Assembly: GCF_004342915.1 (NCBI RefSeq)
Contig: NZ_SLWL01000002.1
Coordinates: forward strand, 283,807-347,806
DNA length: 64,000 nucleotides
Direction: 5' to 3'
From: Camelimonas lactis
GTDB taxonomy: Bacteria > Pseudomonadota > Alphaproteobacteria > Rhizobiales > Beijerinckiaceae
The notes under the pieces were generated by a model. That model made no database searches, had not been told where the DNA came from, and was given only the letters and a program-made list of their open reading frames with translations. A program made the translations under genes and the position numbers. Positions 1 to 7,688 of this stretch are shown here, piece by piece; the stretch's first letter is position 1, and the number at the start of each line of letters is the position of its first letter.

Positions 1-1
1 T

Positions 2-700
2 GTGCGCGGCATCGCCCAGGGCTGCCGCGACGCCGGCTGCGCGCTGATCGGCGGCGAGACGGCCGAGATGCCTGGTCTCTACGCGGACGGCGACTACGAC
101 CTCGCCGGCTTCGCTGTTGGCGCGGCCGAGCGCGGCCAGCTTTTGCCGCATGACGACGTGCGCCCTGGCGACGTGCTGCTGGGCCTGCCCTCCTCCGGGG
201 TTCATTCCAACGGCTTCTCGCTGGTGCGCCGCCTGGCGGCCAATCTGGGCCTCGACTGGTCGGCCCCGGCGCCGTTCGCCCCGGAAAAGTCCCTGGGCGC
301 GGCGCTGCTGACGCCGACCCGCATTTATGTGAAGCCGCTGCTCGCCGCCATTCGCAAGACCGGCGCCATCAAGGCCCTGGCCCACATCACCGGCGGCGGC
401 TTCCCGGACAACATTCCGCGCGTGCTGCCCGAGGGCTGCGGCGTGGCGCTGAACCTCGACGCCATTGACCCGCACCCGGTGTTCCGCTGGATGGCGGAGG
501 CGGGCAATATCGCCGAGAGCGAGATGCTGCGCACTTTCAACTGCGGCGTCGGCATGGTCGCGGTGGTCGCGGCGGACAAGGTGGAGGCCGTGCGCACGGC
601 CCTGCTCGGCGAAGGCGAGAAGGCTGTCGTGCTCGGCGAACTGACCGCCTGGAGCGGCGATGGCGAGCGGGTCGCCACGCGCGGCCGGCTGTTCCGGTGA
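2..700 (+). CDS. purM: Phosphoribosylformylglycinamidine cyclo-ligase (AIR synthetase), 3' part
   Basis: This is the C-terminal two thirds of AIR synthetase, which closes formylglycinamidine ribonucleotide into aminoimidazole ribonucleotide in cytosolic purine synthesis. The 5' end lies outside the window; the frame is open to the edge. The visible protein (about 232 residues) has the family segment [11 protein letters not shown] close to its beginning, [13 protein letters not shown], and the conserved [15 protein letters not shown] and FNCGVGMV segments. The TGA stop is 10 bases before the purN start, so the two genes form a purM-purN operon, the common alphaproteobacterial arrangement. Identity is secure; only the missing N-terminus limits the call. 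Confidence 0.96.
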   Translation: MRGIAQGCRDAGCALIGGETAEMPGLYADGDYDLAGFAVGAAERGQLLPHDDVRPGDVLLGLPSSGVHSNGFSLVRRLAANLGLDWSAPAPFAPEKSLGAALLTPTRIYVKPLLAAIRKTGAIKALAHITGGGFPDNIPRVLPEGCGVALNLDAIDPHPVFRWMAEAGNIAESEMLRTFNCGVGMVAVVAADKVEAVRTALLGEGEKAVVLGELTAWSGDGERVATRGRLFR

Positions 701-710
701 GCGCCCCAAA

Positions 711-1367
711 ATGACGCGCAAACGCATCGGCGTGCTGATCTCCGGTCGCGGCTCCAACATGGAGGCGCTGCTGGCCGCCGCCAGCGATCCGGCCTTTCCG
801 GCCGAAATCTCGCTGGTCATGTCGAACAGGGCCGACGCCGCCGGGCTCGTCACCGCGGCCAGCCAGGGCGTCGCCACCGCCGTGGTCGATCACCGTCCTT
901 ATGGCAAGGATCGCGAAAGCTTCGAGCGGGCGCTGGACGCGCGCATGCGCGACGCCGGCGTGGAGCTGGTGTGCCTGGCCGGCTTCATGCGCGTGCTGAC
1001 GCCGGTGTTCGTTGGCGCGTGGGACGGCCGCATGCTGAATATTCACCCCTCGCTGCTGCCGGCCTACACCGGCTTGCACACCCATGAGCGGGCGCTGAAC
1101 GACGGCGTGCGCGTGCATGGCTGCACGGTGCATTTCGTCACGCCCGTGCTCGACGTCGGGCCAATCATCGCCCAGGCCGTGGTGCCGGTGCGGGCCGGCG
1201 ACGACCCGGACAAACTCGCCGCCCGGGTGCTACGCCAGGAACACCGGCTGTATCCGCGCGCGCTGGAGCTGATCGCCAGCGGCGCCGCATGGCTCGAGAA
1301 CGGCCGGGTGATGTACCAGGACGCGCAGGCCATGGCCCGGGCGACGGTTTTCGCGGACGAAACCTGA
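711..1367 (+). CDS. purN: Phosphoribosylglycinamide formyltransferase
   Basis: PurN transfers a formyl group from 10-formyltetrahydrofolate to glycinamide ribonucleotide, an early step of purine synthesis. The 218-residue product has the usual length. It starts MTRKRIGVLISGRGSN, with the phosphate-binding loop GRGSNMEAL, and has the catalytic NIHPSLLPAYTGLHTHERAL block and the VHGCTVHFV / LDVGPIIAQ segments. The open frame reaches further upstream inside purM, but the ATG at 711, 10 bases after the purM stop, matches the family start. A strong hairpin terminator follows at 1449-1475. Confidence 0.97.
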   Translation: MTRKRIGVLISGRGSNMEALLAAASDPAFPAEISLVMSNRADAAGLVTAASQGVATAVVDHRPYGKDRESFERALDARMRDAGVELVCLAGFMRVLTPVFVGAWDGRMLNIHPSLLPAYTGLHTHERALNDGVRVHGCTVHFVTPVLDVGPIIAQAVVPVRAGDDPDKLAARVLRQEHRLYPRALELIASGAAWLENGRVMYQDAQAMARATVFADET

Positions 1368-1442
1368 CGGCGCCAGACGGCGCGGATCTGCGCCGCGCGA
1401 CCGCGCCATGCGCATGCCGGCCTGCCCCCTTGTCCAGACCAT

Positions 1443-1475
1443 AAAAAACCCGGTGGGCTCACCCACCGGGTTTTT
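1443..1475. terminator. Bidirectional rho-independent terminator between purN and the secreted-protein gene
   Basis: A perfect 9-bp stem (CCCGGTGGG / CCCACCGGG, 1449-1457 and 1462-1470) with a 4-base loop is preceded by six A and followed by five T. It can therefore stop transcription of purN (plus) and of the convergent gene at 1499-1855 (minus). Confidence 0.9.
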
Positions 1476-1498
1476 GTTGTCAACTCTTGCGCGCTGGC

Positions 1499-1855
1499 TC
1501 AGATCGGCCGCTTCAGCTTGCAGTAGTCGATCGCCTCAAGGCCCTTGGCCTGGGCGCTGTCGTTGAAGTAGCCGGTCCGGCGGAAGGCGTTCAGCTCATC
1601 CTTCGTCATGTTGGCGATGGTGCGCCGGGCGTAGCAGCTGCACGGCGTGTGCACCGCCTCACGGGTCGTGCCGAGCAGGCGCGACTGGGTGATGAGGCAC
1701 GCGTCGAAGGCGCGCAGGGTAATCTCATACGGCGTCAGTTTCGCCGCCGTGGGATCATTTGGCGGCAACTGGTTCACAGCCCTGGGGTTGCCGGCGGCAT
1801 GCGCGGCGGCGGAAGCAACGAGGAACCCGATAAACGACAAGGTCGTGATGCGCAC
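1499..1855 (-). CDS. Small secreted four-cysteine protein of unknown function
   Basis: I do not recognise the family. The frame is open far upstream, but the GTG at 1855 follows an AGGAG ribosome site and begins a clean signal peptide (VRITTLSFIGFLVASAAAHA, cleavage expected after AHA). The mature protein is about 97 residues and has four cysteines, in the contexts FDACLI, TPCSCY and DYCKL, suggesting two disulfide bonds or a metal or haem site in the periplasm. CxC followed by a third nearby Cys is not the CxxCH cytochrome pattern. It ends at the bidirectional terminator shared with purN and is probably a single-gene unit. Confidence 0.75.
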   Translation of the reverse strand: MRITTLSFIGFLVASAAAHAAGNPRAVNQLPPNDPTAAKLTPYEITLRAFDACLITQSRLLGTTREAVHTPCSCYARRTIANMTKDELNAFRRTGYFNDSAQAKGLEAIDYCKLKRPI

Positions 1856-2076
1856 GATTGCTCTCCTGCTCCCCGAACGGGAGCGGCTCTGTTCATGATG
1901 ACACAGGCTGAGCCGCCGCCCCGGCGAACCGGAGCGCGCCCCAAGGCCGACGCCGCCAGGACGCCGCCCCGTCGCAGACGTAAACCCGAAAAACCGCACC
2001 GGCATGCCGGGATTTACGCCGAATACTGCAACAAGCGGTATGAGCCGCCCCTTTCGACCCGTCAAGCGTAGGTCGA

Positions 2077-2499
2077 TTAGCCTACGATCTCGTTACCGGC
2101 GAAGAACTGGGCGATTTCAACCTTCGCGGTTTCCGGCGCATCGGAGCCATGCACGGAATTCTCGCCAACCGACTTCGCGTACAGCTTGCGGATGGTGCCC
2201 TCGGCGGCGTTCTCGGGGTTGGTGGCGCCCATGACTTCGCGATAGCGCGCGATGGCGTTGTCGCCTTCCAGCACCTGCACGACGACCGGAGCGGAGATCA
2301 TGAAGTCAACCAGTTCGCCGAAGAAGGGACGCTCGCGGTGAACGCCGTAAAATTCCTCGGCCTGGGCGCGGGTCATCTGGATGCGCTTCTGGGCGACGAT
2401 GCGCAGGCCGGCCTTTTCGATGACGGCGTTGACGGCGCCGGTCAGGTTGCGGGCGGTCGCGTCCGGCTTGATGATGGAGAAGGTGCGCTCGAGGGCCAT
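2077..2499 (-). CDS. ndk: Nucleoside diphosphate kinase
   Basis: Ndk moves the terminal phosphate of ATP to other (d)NDPs through a phosphohistidine intermediate in the cytosol. The 140-residue protein is the standard bacterial length. It begins [14 protein letters not shown], contains the ATNP nucleotide-binding turn and has the active-site NSVHGSD motif with the catalytic histidine near residue 117. A sigma70-like promoter lies upstream at 2545-2573. The gene is monocistronic and divergent from the DUF2147 gene. Confidence 0.98.
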   Translation of the reverse strand: MALERTFSIIKPDATARNLTGAVNAVIEKAGLRIVAQKRIQMTRAQAEEFYGVHRERPFFGELVDFMISAPVVVQVLEGDNAIARYREVMGATNPENAAEGTIRKLYAKSVGENSVHGSDAPETAKVEIAQFFAGNEIVG

Positions 2500-2544
2500 G
2501 CGTAATACTCGTCCAGAAGTGAGAGAAAGACAGAAAAGTCAGGC

Positions 2545-2573
2545 CTTATAGCCGCGCGCCCACGCTGCGGCAA
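2545..2573 (-). promoter_or_regulatory. Candidate sigma70-type promoter of ndk
   Basis: On the minus strand TTGCCG (2568-2573) and TATAAG (2545-2550) are 17 bases apart, about 45 bases upstream of the ndk ATG. This is sequence resemblance only. Confidence 0.45.
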
Positions 2574-2787
2574 GCAGCGCCGCCGCCGCATGGCGGCTGA
2601 TTCCCACGCCGGCATCACGGCCGGCGGCGACGCGGCGGCCGCCAGATTTTCCGGGTCACATCAGCGTATTCGACTTAAATCCAGCTTGTAACCAGCGCCG
2701 CCAGCCCGTTCATTACGGCGTGCAGGCTGCAAAACCGGAAGGATTTCCGTTCCGGCGAGATACGAAAGCTTGCGCGTGGAGACAATC

Positions 2788-3216
2788 ATGCTTCCAGTCA
2801 TCTTTCGCGGCGCCGTCGCCGGCATCGGACTTCTCACCGCCCTGGGCGCCACGGGCGCCATTGGCCAGACCGCTGACGTCAACGGCGTCTGGCTCACCAG
2901 CTCCGGCGACACACGCGTGAAGATCAGCCCATGCGGCGGCGCGTGGTGCGGCTTGATCGTATGGACCCGCAACGGCGCCAGGGACGCGAAAAACCCGGAT
3001 CCGGCGAAGCGTGACCGGAGCCTTGCCGGCGTGCAGATGATCTCCGGCATGAAGCGCGGCGCCGACGGCAATTACTCCGGCCAGCTGTACAACCCCATGG
3101 ACGGCAAGACCTATACAGGCAAGCTGCAACCGGTCAGCGCGACGGAGCTGAAGCTGAAGGGCTGCGTCATGGGCGGCCTGATCTGCAAGAGCCAGACCTG
3201 GACGCGCGTGCAATAG
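2788..3216 (+). CDS. DUF2147 family exported protein
   Basis: A 142-residue secreted protein. The ATG at 2788 is preceded by a GGAGA ribosome site at 2778-2782; an in-frame TTG at 2770 is an alternative but less likely start. Residues 1-28 form a signal peptide ending near GAIGQTA. The mature part begins DVNGVWLTSSGDTRVKISPC and contains WCGLIVWTR, typical of the DUF2147 family, small beta-barrel-like periplasmic proteins of undefined function found in many Proteobacteria. Four cysteines (SPCGGAWC, KGC, GLICK) could pair. It stands alone, divergent from ndk and convergent with the Crp-type regulator. Confidence 0.85.
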   Translation: MLPVIFRGAVAGIGLLTALGATGAIGQTADVNGVWLTSSGDTRVKISPCGGAWCGLIVWTRNGARDAKNPDPAKRDRSLAGVQMISGMKRGADGNYSGQLYNPMDGKTYTGKLQPVSATELKLKGCVMGGLICKSQTWTRVQ

Positions 3217-3259
3217 GGGCGTTTGAACACACGGGCGGCGGCGCCGGAAGCCCGCCGCG

Positions 3260-4030
3260 TCAGTCGCTCTCGCGCAGGGCCTGGACGACGCGCGCCTCAA
3301 GAACCTGCGGCTTCTTCAGCACCAGCGCGCCGCGGGTGCGCTCGATCAGGTCTTCCTGCGACATGTGGGTGAATTCGCGCGTCACCTGCTCGCGCCGGCA
3401 ACCGATCCGGGCGGCGAGCACGTGGTGGTAAGGCGGCGGCGTCACCACCCGCTCGCCTTCGTGGCCCGGCCGCGGCGTCGACAGGCGCAGCAGCTCCGAA
3501 TAAAGCCGGTGGCGCAGGTCGAGCACCGACTGCTCCATCAGCCGGGCGTTGAGTTCGCGCACCCGGCCCGCCAGCATGCGCATGACCCGCTCGGAGAGCG
3601 CGGGCGAGGCGTAAACCATTTCACGGAAAACCGGCGCCGGGACAATGCAGGCTTCCCCACGGGTCAGCGCCGTGACATTGGCCGAGCGCCCCACCCCGTC
3701 GATGGCTGACAGTTCGCCAAAGAACTGTCCGCCCCGCATTTCCCCCAGAATGATCTCCTTGCCCGCCAGGGTGCGGTTCAGGATGCGCACGTCGCCGGCG
3801 ACAATGAAGAACACGTCGGTGGAGCTGTCCTCGAAGTCGACGAGGATTTCGTCGACGTCGAACTTGCGCCACCGGCAACGCGGCTCGAAAGGCGCCAGAT
3901 CAAGTCCGGTGTCCTTGAAGAATGGAATGCGGGAGAAGGATATCAACGTGCGGACCCCTGGAGCCGGCCGGTTACGCAGCGGCAATTCCACGCAATCCGT
4001 CAACCGCCTCTCGCCAGACCTCCGAAGCAT
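3260..4030 (-). CDS. Crp/Fnr-type cyclic-nucleotide-binding transcription regulator
   Basis: The product has an N-terminal cNMP-binding beta-barrel (from SRIPFFKDTGL, including the FFIVAGDVRI and GGQFFGELSAIDG segments of the phosphate-binding cassette) and a C-terminal winged helix (LAARIGCRREQVTREFTHM recognition region). It should bind DNA as a dimer, perhaps controlled by cAMP or another ligand; the cassette has GELSAIDG followed by RSANVTALT, so a nucleotide ligand is possible. There are no clustered N-terminal cysteines as in Fnr. Start is uncertain: ATG at 4030 gives 256 residues, whereas a TTG at 3946 with AGGGG eight bases upstream gives 228 residues, nearer the family norm. No obvious target gene is adjacent. 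Confidence 0.88.
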   Translation of the reverse strand: MLRRSGERRLTDCVELPLRNRPAPGVRTLISFSRIPFFKDTGLDLAPFEPRCRWRKFDVDEILVDFEDSSTDVFFIVAGDVRILNRTLAGKEIILGEMRGGQFFGELSAIDGVGRSANVTALTRGEACIVPAPVFREMVYASPALSERVMRMLAGRVRELNARLMEQSVLDLRHRLYSELLRLSTPRPGHEGERVVTPPPYHHVLAARIGCRREQVTREFTHMSQEDLIERTRGALVLKKPQVLEARVVQALRESD

Positions 4031-4174
4031 GGGAAACGCCCGCGCCGCGCCGGAATCGGCTCGCGCATACGTCTCATGATCCGTGATTGACGCGCATCGT
4101 CGTTTCCCGTGGCGGTTGCGTCAAGCCTGTGACGCTTCTGAACGCCTGTCTCCGCTAAAAAACCGGCGTCGCAC

Positions 4175-4206
4175 GAAAAAACCCGACGGGGCGCGCCCCA
4201 TCGGGT
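4175..4206 (-). terminator. Rho-independent terminator of the small membrane protein gene
   Basis: On the minus strand a GC-rich stem (ACCCGA / TCGGGT with an inner GGGGCGCGCCCC, 4181-4206) is followed by a run of T (4175-4181). It lies about 50 bases after the stop of the gene at 4258-4473, which supports that small gene being real and transcribed. Confidence 0.75.
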
Positions 4207-4257
4207 CCAGAAAATTCGCATCATGCAAGGGGGGCCAGCCTGGCCGCCCGCCACGCG

Positions 4258-4473
4258 TCAGACGCGCACGACAGCCACCCGTGTCTTTGCGAGCCCATGC
4301 TGGGCGGTGCAGGCGACGCCCTCCAGGCAGGCTGGCGGCGCGGACACCACCCCGGGACGGCCGCCAGCGCCGGAAAAGGCGCGCACCGACGTCTGCGCCA
4401 GCACCAGCGTCCCGAGGACGAGGCAGAAAAGCACCAGAAACAGCGCATCGGTGGACAGGCGACGGACGATCAT
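4258..4473 (-). CDS. Small hypothetical membrane or exported protein
   Basis: A 71-residue open frame beginning MIVRRLSTDALF, with one hydrophobic segment (LFLVLFCLVLGTLVLAQT) followed by a G/A/P-rich tail with two cysteines. A GTG three codons upstream (4482) is an alternative start. I do not recognise it. The case for a gene is the membrane segment or signal peptide directly after a short basic N-terminus and the rho-independent terminator on the same strand just downstream. Without homologues this remains tentative. Confidence 0.5.
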   Translation of the reverse strand: MIVRRLSTDALFLVLFCLVLGTLVLAQTSVRAFSGAGGRPGVVSAPPACLEGVACTAQHGLAKTRVAVVRV

Positions 4474-4828
4474 GGGAACCACTGCGAATCAACAACTTAT
4501 CAACAGGAATAGATAGATGGCGGCAGTGGGCGCAAGCGTGACGCAAACACGGCGACACTTTGACATAGGTCACTGGCACTACATGAGAATGCAGTTTTGT
4601 TCACGCAGGTGCGCGTAGTCAGGCGTCCAGGGCGCATCAAATCGCGCCAGATGGCGCACCATGCGTCATCCACAGCCTGTCAACCACCTTCGTGGGCCAC
4701 GACGCGGCGACGACCTTGCAGCGCCGCGACGGCTGGAGGCGCGCCGGCGCGCGCCCAGGCGGTTTCACGACACGCCCAGACGGTTTTTGCGACTTGCGCG
4801 ACGGCGCGGCCGGGGCCAAAACCCGGCC
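4474..4828. other. Intergenic region between the small membrane gene and the ABC-F gene
   Basis: About 350 bases between divergent genes, presumably holding both promoters, though I see no convincing -35/-10 pair. It contains a 21-bp direct repeat (4752-4793) and two single-mismatch matches to a DnaA box (4497-4505 and 4666-4674) that I do not take as an origin. Confidence 0.6.
4752..4793. repeat. Two tandem copies of a 21-bp unit
   Basis: Two adjacent units begin CGCCCAGGCGGTTT and CGCCCAGACGGTTT, 21 bases apart, directly upstream of the ABC-F gene. Similar short tandem repeats recur in other gaps of this window. Confidence 0.7.
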
Positions 4829-6697
4829 ATGCTTACCATCAGCGACCTGACCTACCGTCTCGGCCCCCGCATCCTGTTCGACAGCGCCAGCGCCGCCATA
4901 CCGGATGGCGCGCGGGTCGGCTTCGTCGGTCGCAACGGCGCCGGCAAGTCCACCCTGTTCCGCCTGCTCACCGGAGAGATTTCCTCCGAAAGCGGCGCGT
5001 TCTCCCTGCCCCGTCATCGCCGCATCGGCGCGGTGGCGCAGGAAGCGCCTTCCGGCCCCGAGCCGCTGGTGGAGGTGGTGCTGGCGGCCGATACGGAGCG
5101 CGCGGCGCTGCTGCGCGAGGCGGAGACGACAACCGACCCGATGCGCCGGGCCGAGATCGAGACGCGGCTGGTGGACATCGACGCCCATTCCGCACCGGCT
5201 CGGGCGGCGGCCATCCTTCACGGCCTCGGCTTTGACGCGGAAGCGCAACTGCGGCCCTGCTCCTCCTTCTCCGGCGGCTGGCGCATGCGCGTGGCGCTGG
5301 CGGCGGTGCTGTTCGCCGAACCGGACCTGCTGCTGCTGGACGAGCCGACCAACTATCTCGATATCGAAGGCACGCTGTGGCTCTACGACTTTCTCGGCCG
5401 CTATCCGCACACGGCGCTGGTGATCAGCCATGATCGCGAACTGCTCGACGAGGCGGTGGACCACATCCTGCACCTCGACCGGGGCAAGCTGACCCTGTAT
5501 CGCGGCGGCTACACCTCATTCGACCGGCAACGCCGGGAAAAGATGGCGCAAAACAACGCCCTGCGCGCCAGACAGGAGAATGAGCGCAAGCACATGCAGG
5601 CGTTCGTCGACCGCTTCCGCGCCAAGGCGACCAAGGCGCGGCAGGCGCAGTCACGGCTGAAGCGGCTGGAGAAGATGGAGCCAATCGCCGCCATGACCGA
5701 CGAGGCGGTGCTGCCGTTCAGCCTGCCGGGTCCCGAGCGGCCGCTGTCGCCGCCGATCATCGCCATGGAGGGCGTTGCCGCCGGCTATGGCGAGCGCGTG
5801 GTGCTGAAGAACCTCAACCTGTCGATCGCGCCAGACGACCGCATCGCCCTGCTCGGCCAGAACGGCAATGGCAAATCCACCTTCGCCAAGCTGCTCGCCG
5901 GCTCGTTGCAGCCGCTCTCCGGCGCCATGGCCCGTTCGGGCAAGCTGGAAACCGCCTTCTTCGCCCAGCACCAGCTCGACGTGCTGCGCATCAACGACAC
6001 GCCGTTCCAGCACGTGGCCGTGCTGATGCCCGGCGCGCCGGAGGCGAAAATCCGCGCCCGGGCGGCGCAGATGGGTTTTCCGGGGCAGAAGGCGGACACG
6101 CCGGTGTCGTCGCTCTCCGGCGGCGAGCGCGCCCGCCTCACCATGGGTCTCGCCGCCTTCCACGGGCCGCACCTGCTGATCCTCGACGAACCGACGAACC
6201 ACCTGGACATCGACAGCCGCCAGGCGCTGATGGAGGCCATCAACGACTATCCTGGCGCGGTGGTGCTGGTGAGCCACGACCGCTTCCTGGTCGAGGCCTG
6301 CGTCGACCGGCTGTGGCTGGTGGCCAACGGCTCGGTGAAACCATTTGATGGCGATCTGGATGACTACCGGGCCCTGGTGCTCGGCGGCGCCGACGCGGGC
6401 AAACCCCGCGCCGACAACCAGGGCAACGAACAGGCGGAGCGCCGCCGGCAGGCGGCGGAGCGCCGCCAGGCCCAGGCGCCGCTGCGCAAGCGGCTGGAAG
6501 CGCTGGAGGCGCGGATCGAGAAGCTGACCACCGCCGTCAACAAGGTCGACGCGGCGCTCGCCGAAGGCGACGCCTTCGCGAAGAATCCGGCGAAGGCGGC
6601 GGAGCTGGCGAAAATGCGGGCCGACGCAGCGGAGGCCATAGCCACCGCCGAGGAGGAATGGCTGGAGATCTCGTCGCAGCTGGAGAGCGGCGGCTAA
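4829..6697 (+). CDS. ABC-F family ATPase (Uup/YheS-like, duplicated ATP-binding cassettes)
   Basis: A 622-residue soluble ABC-F protein. The first cassette has Walker A GRNGAGKST (about residue 34), signature FSGGWRMR (about 146) and LLLLDEPTNYLD (about 167); the second has GQNGNGKST (about 342), SLSGGERARL (about 427) and LILDEPTNHLD (about 449). A charged linker (residues about 235-285) separates them, and the last 90 residues form a coiled-coil arm (ERRRQAAERR...) as in Uup. There are no membrane segments. ABC-F proteins act on ribosomes or, for Uup, on branched DNA; which applies cannot be read from sequence. The frame is open upstream, but MLTISDLTYRLG at 4829 is the family start. Confidence 0.93.
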   Translation: MLTISDLTYRLGPRILFDSASAAIPDGARVGFVGRNGAGKSTLFRLLTGEISSESGAFSLPRHRRIGAVAQEAPSGPEPLVEVVLAADTERAALLREAETTTDPMRRAEIETRLVDIDAHSAPARAAAILHGLGFDAEAQLRPCSSFSGGWRMRVALAAVLFAEPDLLLLDEPTNYLDIEGTLWLYDFLGRYPHTALVISHDRELLDEAVDHILHLDRGKLTLYRGGYTSFDRQRREKMAQNNALRARQENERKHMQAFVDRFRAKATKARQAQSRLKRLEKMEPIAAMTDEAVLPFSLPGPERPLSPPIIAMEGVAAGYGERVVLKNLNLSIAPDDRIALLGQNGNGKSTFAKLLAGSLQPLSGAMARSGKLETAFFAQHQLDVLRINDTPFQHVAVLMPGAPEAKIRARAAQMGFPGQKADTPVSSLSGGERARLTMGLAAFHGPHLLILDEPTNHLDIDSRQALMEAINDYPGAVVLVSHDRFLVEACVDRLWLVANGSVKPFDGDLDDYRALVLGGADAGKPRADNQGNEQAERRRQAAERRQAQAPLRKRLEALEARIEKLTTAVNKVDAALAEGDAFAKNPAKAAELAKMRADAAEAIATAEEEWLEISSQLESGG

Positions 6698-7057
6698 GCG
6701 CGGACGCTTCGCCATACGGCGGCTGCCCCCTGGCCAGGCCCAGCAGCAAGATGGCCGCGTGCCTTTTTGCCATTCAACAGGCGGCGGCCGCGCTTCGCCC
6801 GGGCGACGCCGCCATGACAACCCTGACCGCGTCATGGCCGCTTGCCGCGGGCGCCCACGCGCCGCCGACCGGGGGCGACCATTTGCACGAGCCAGCGTTC
6901 GTGGATGGCTTTCGTGGATGGCCAGAACGCGCGCGTCATGACCCGGCGGGGGCGTGATCAGCGCTCGGGGGGAGCCTTGTGGGCGACCGGATCGCCGGCG
7001 TGTCGTGGGTGATCGCGGCGCCGGCAGGCGTCCGAGGCGGGACGCAGCGCCGTCCGG
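6698..7057. other. Intergenic region after the ABC-F gene
   Basis: 360 bases between convergent genes with no credible coding region. It holds a tandem 13-bp repeat (6898-6923). No T-tailed hairpin was seen. Confidence 0.55.
6898..6923. repeat. Two tandem copies of a 13-bp unit
   Basis: TTCGTGGATGGCT is followed at once by TTCGTGGATGGCC in the gap between the ABC-F and lipoprotein genes. Confidence 0.7.
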
Positions 7058-7513
7058 TCATTCGACGATGCGCACCAGCTTGTTGTCGGAGAACAGATAG
7101 ACCTTTTTTCCGGTCGGCTCCTGATACAGCACCTGAACCTCGCGTTGCCCCTTGCCGCTGCCGCCAACCAGCACGTCGACCGGCGCGCCTTTGGCGGCGA
7201 CCAGGGCGCATTCGCTGATCCCCGGCACGATAGCGGCCGGAGCCGGGCCGGCGAACGGCTGCGAGCAGGTTCCGTCAGCGCGCAACACCGGCCCGTAATT
7301 GGGCGCAGGGGCTGGCGAACTGTAAACCGAGGTTCCGGATGGGCCGGTCTGCTGGGCATGGACGCCGCCCGAGCCGACTGACGCCGAGGCGCTGCGGTCA
7401 TTGGCGACGCCAATGGCGCTGATGTTGTAGGAGCAGCCCGCCAGCGCGACCGCCAGCGCCGGCGCGATCACCGCCGCCACGCGGCGCTGACCCGCGCGGC
7501 GTTCCCCAACCAT
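7058..7513 (-). CDS. Lipoprotein of unknown function with a BamE/SmpA-like C-terminal segment
   Basis: The start at 7513 gives 151 residues with a 26-residue signal peptide and lipobox LAGC (Cys27), so the product should be anchored in a membrane by lipid. The frame is open to an ATG at 7591, but that would give an over-long signal. After an S/G/P-rich linker, the C-terminal half (GISECALVAAKGAPVDVLVG ... LYQEPTGKKVYLFSDNKL) resembles the short repeat seen in BamE/SmpA-like alphaproteobacterial lipoproteins; this likeness is from memory. It is a single gene between the ABC-F and peptidase genes. Confidence 0.75.
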   Translation of the reverse strand: MVGERRAGQRRVAAVIAPALAVALAGCSYNISAIGVANDRSASASVGSGGVHAQQTGPSGTSVYSSPAPAPNYGPVLRADGTCSQPFAGPAPAAIVPGISECALVAAKGAPVDVLVGGSGKGQREVQVLYQEPTGKKVYLFSDNKLVRIVE

Positions 7514-7688
7514 GGTTGGGACGAGACTGGCCAAACCGGGCTGCGAGCGATCAAACTGCGCGTGATCCAACTGCACCTGATGATCCTTCATGTGGTTGCG
7601 GAAAGGGCGCGACGTTTTTCAGACGCGCTTCCCGGGCGTTGTCCTGTCCCTCCGGCCGGACGCGTTCGCGCTGGCGCGGGACGCAGCC

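Noticed and set aside
4497..4674. Two near-matches to a DnaA box (TTATCAACA and TCATCCACA), possible origin
   Set aside because: Each has a mismatch, they are 160 bases apart, there is no AT-rich unwinding region, and the neighbours are not those of an alphaproteobacterial origin.
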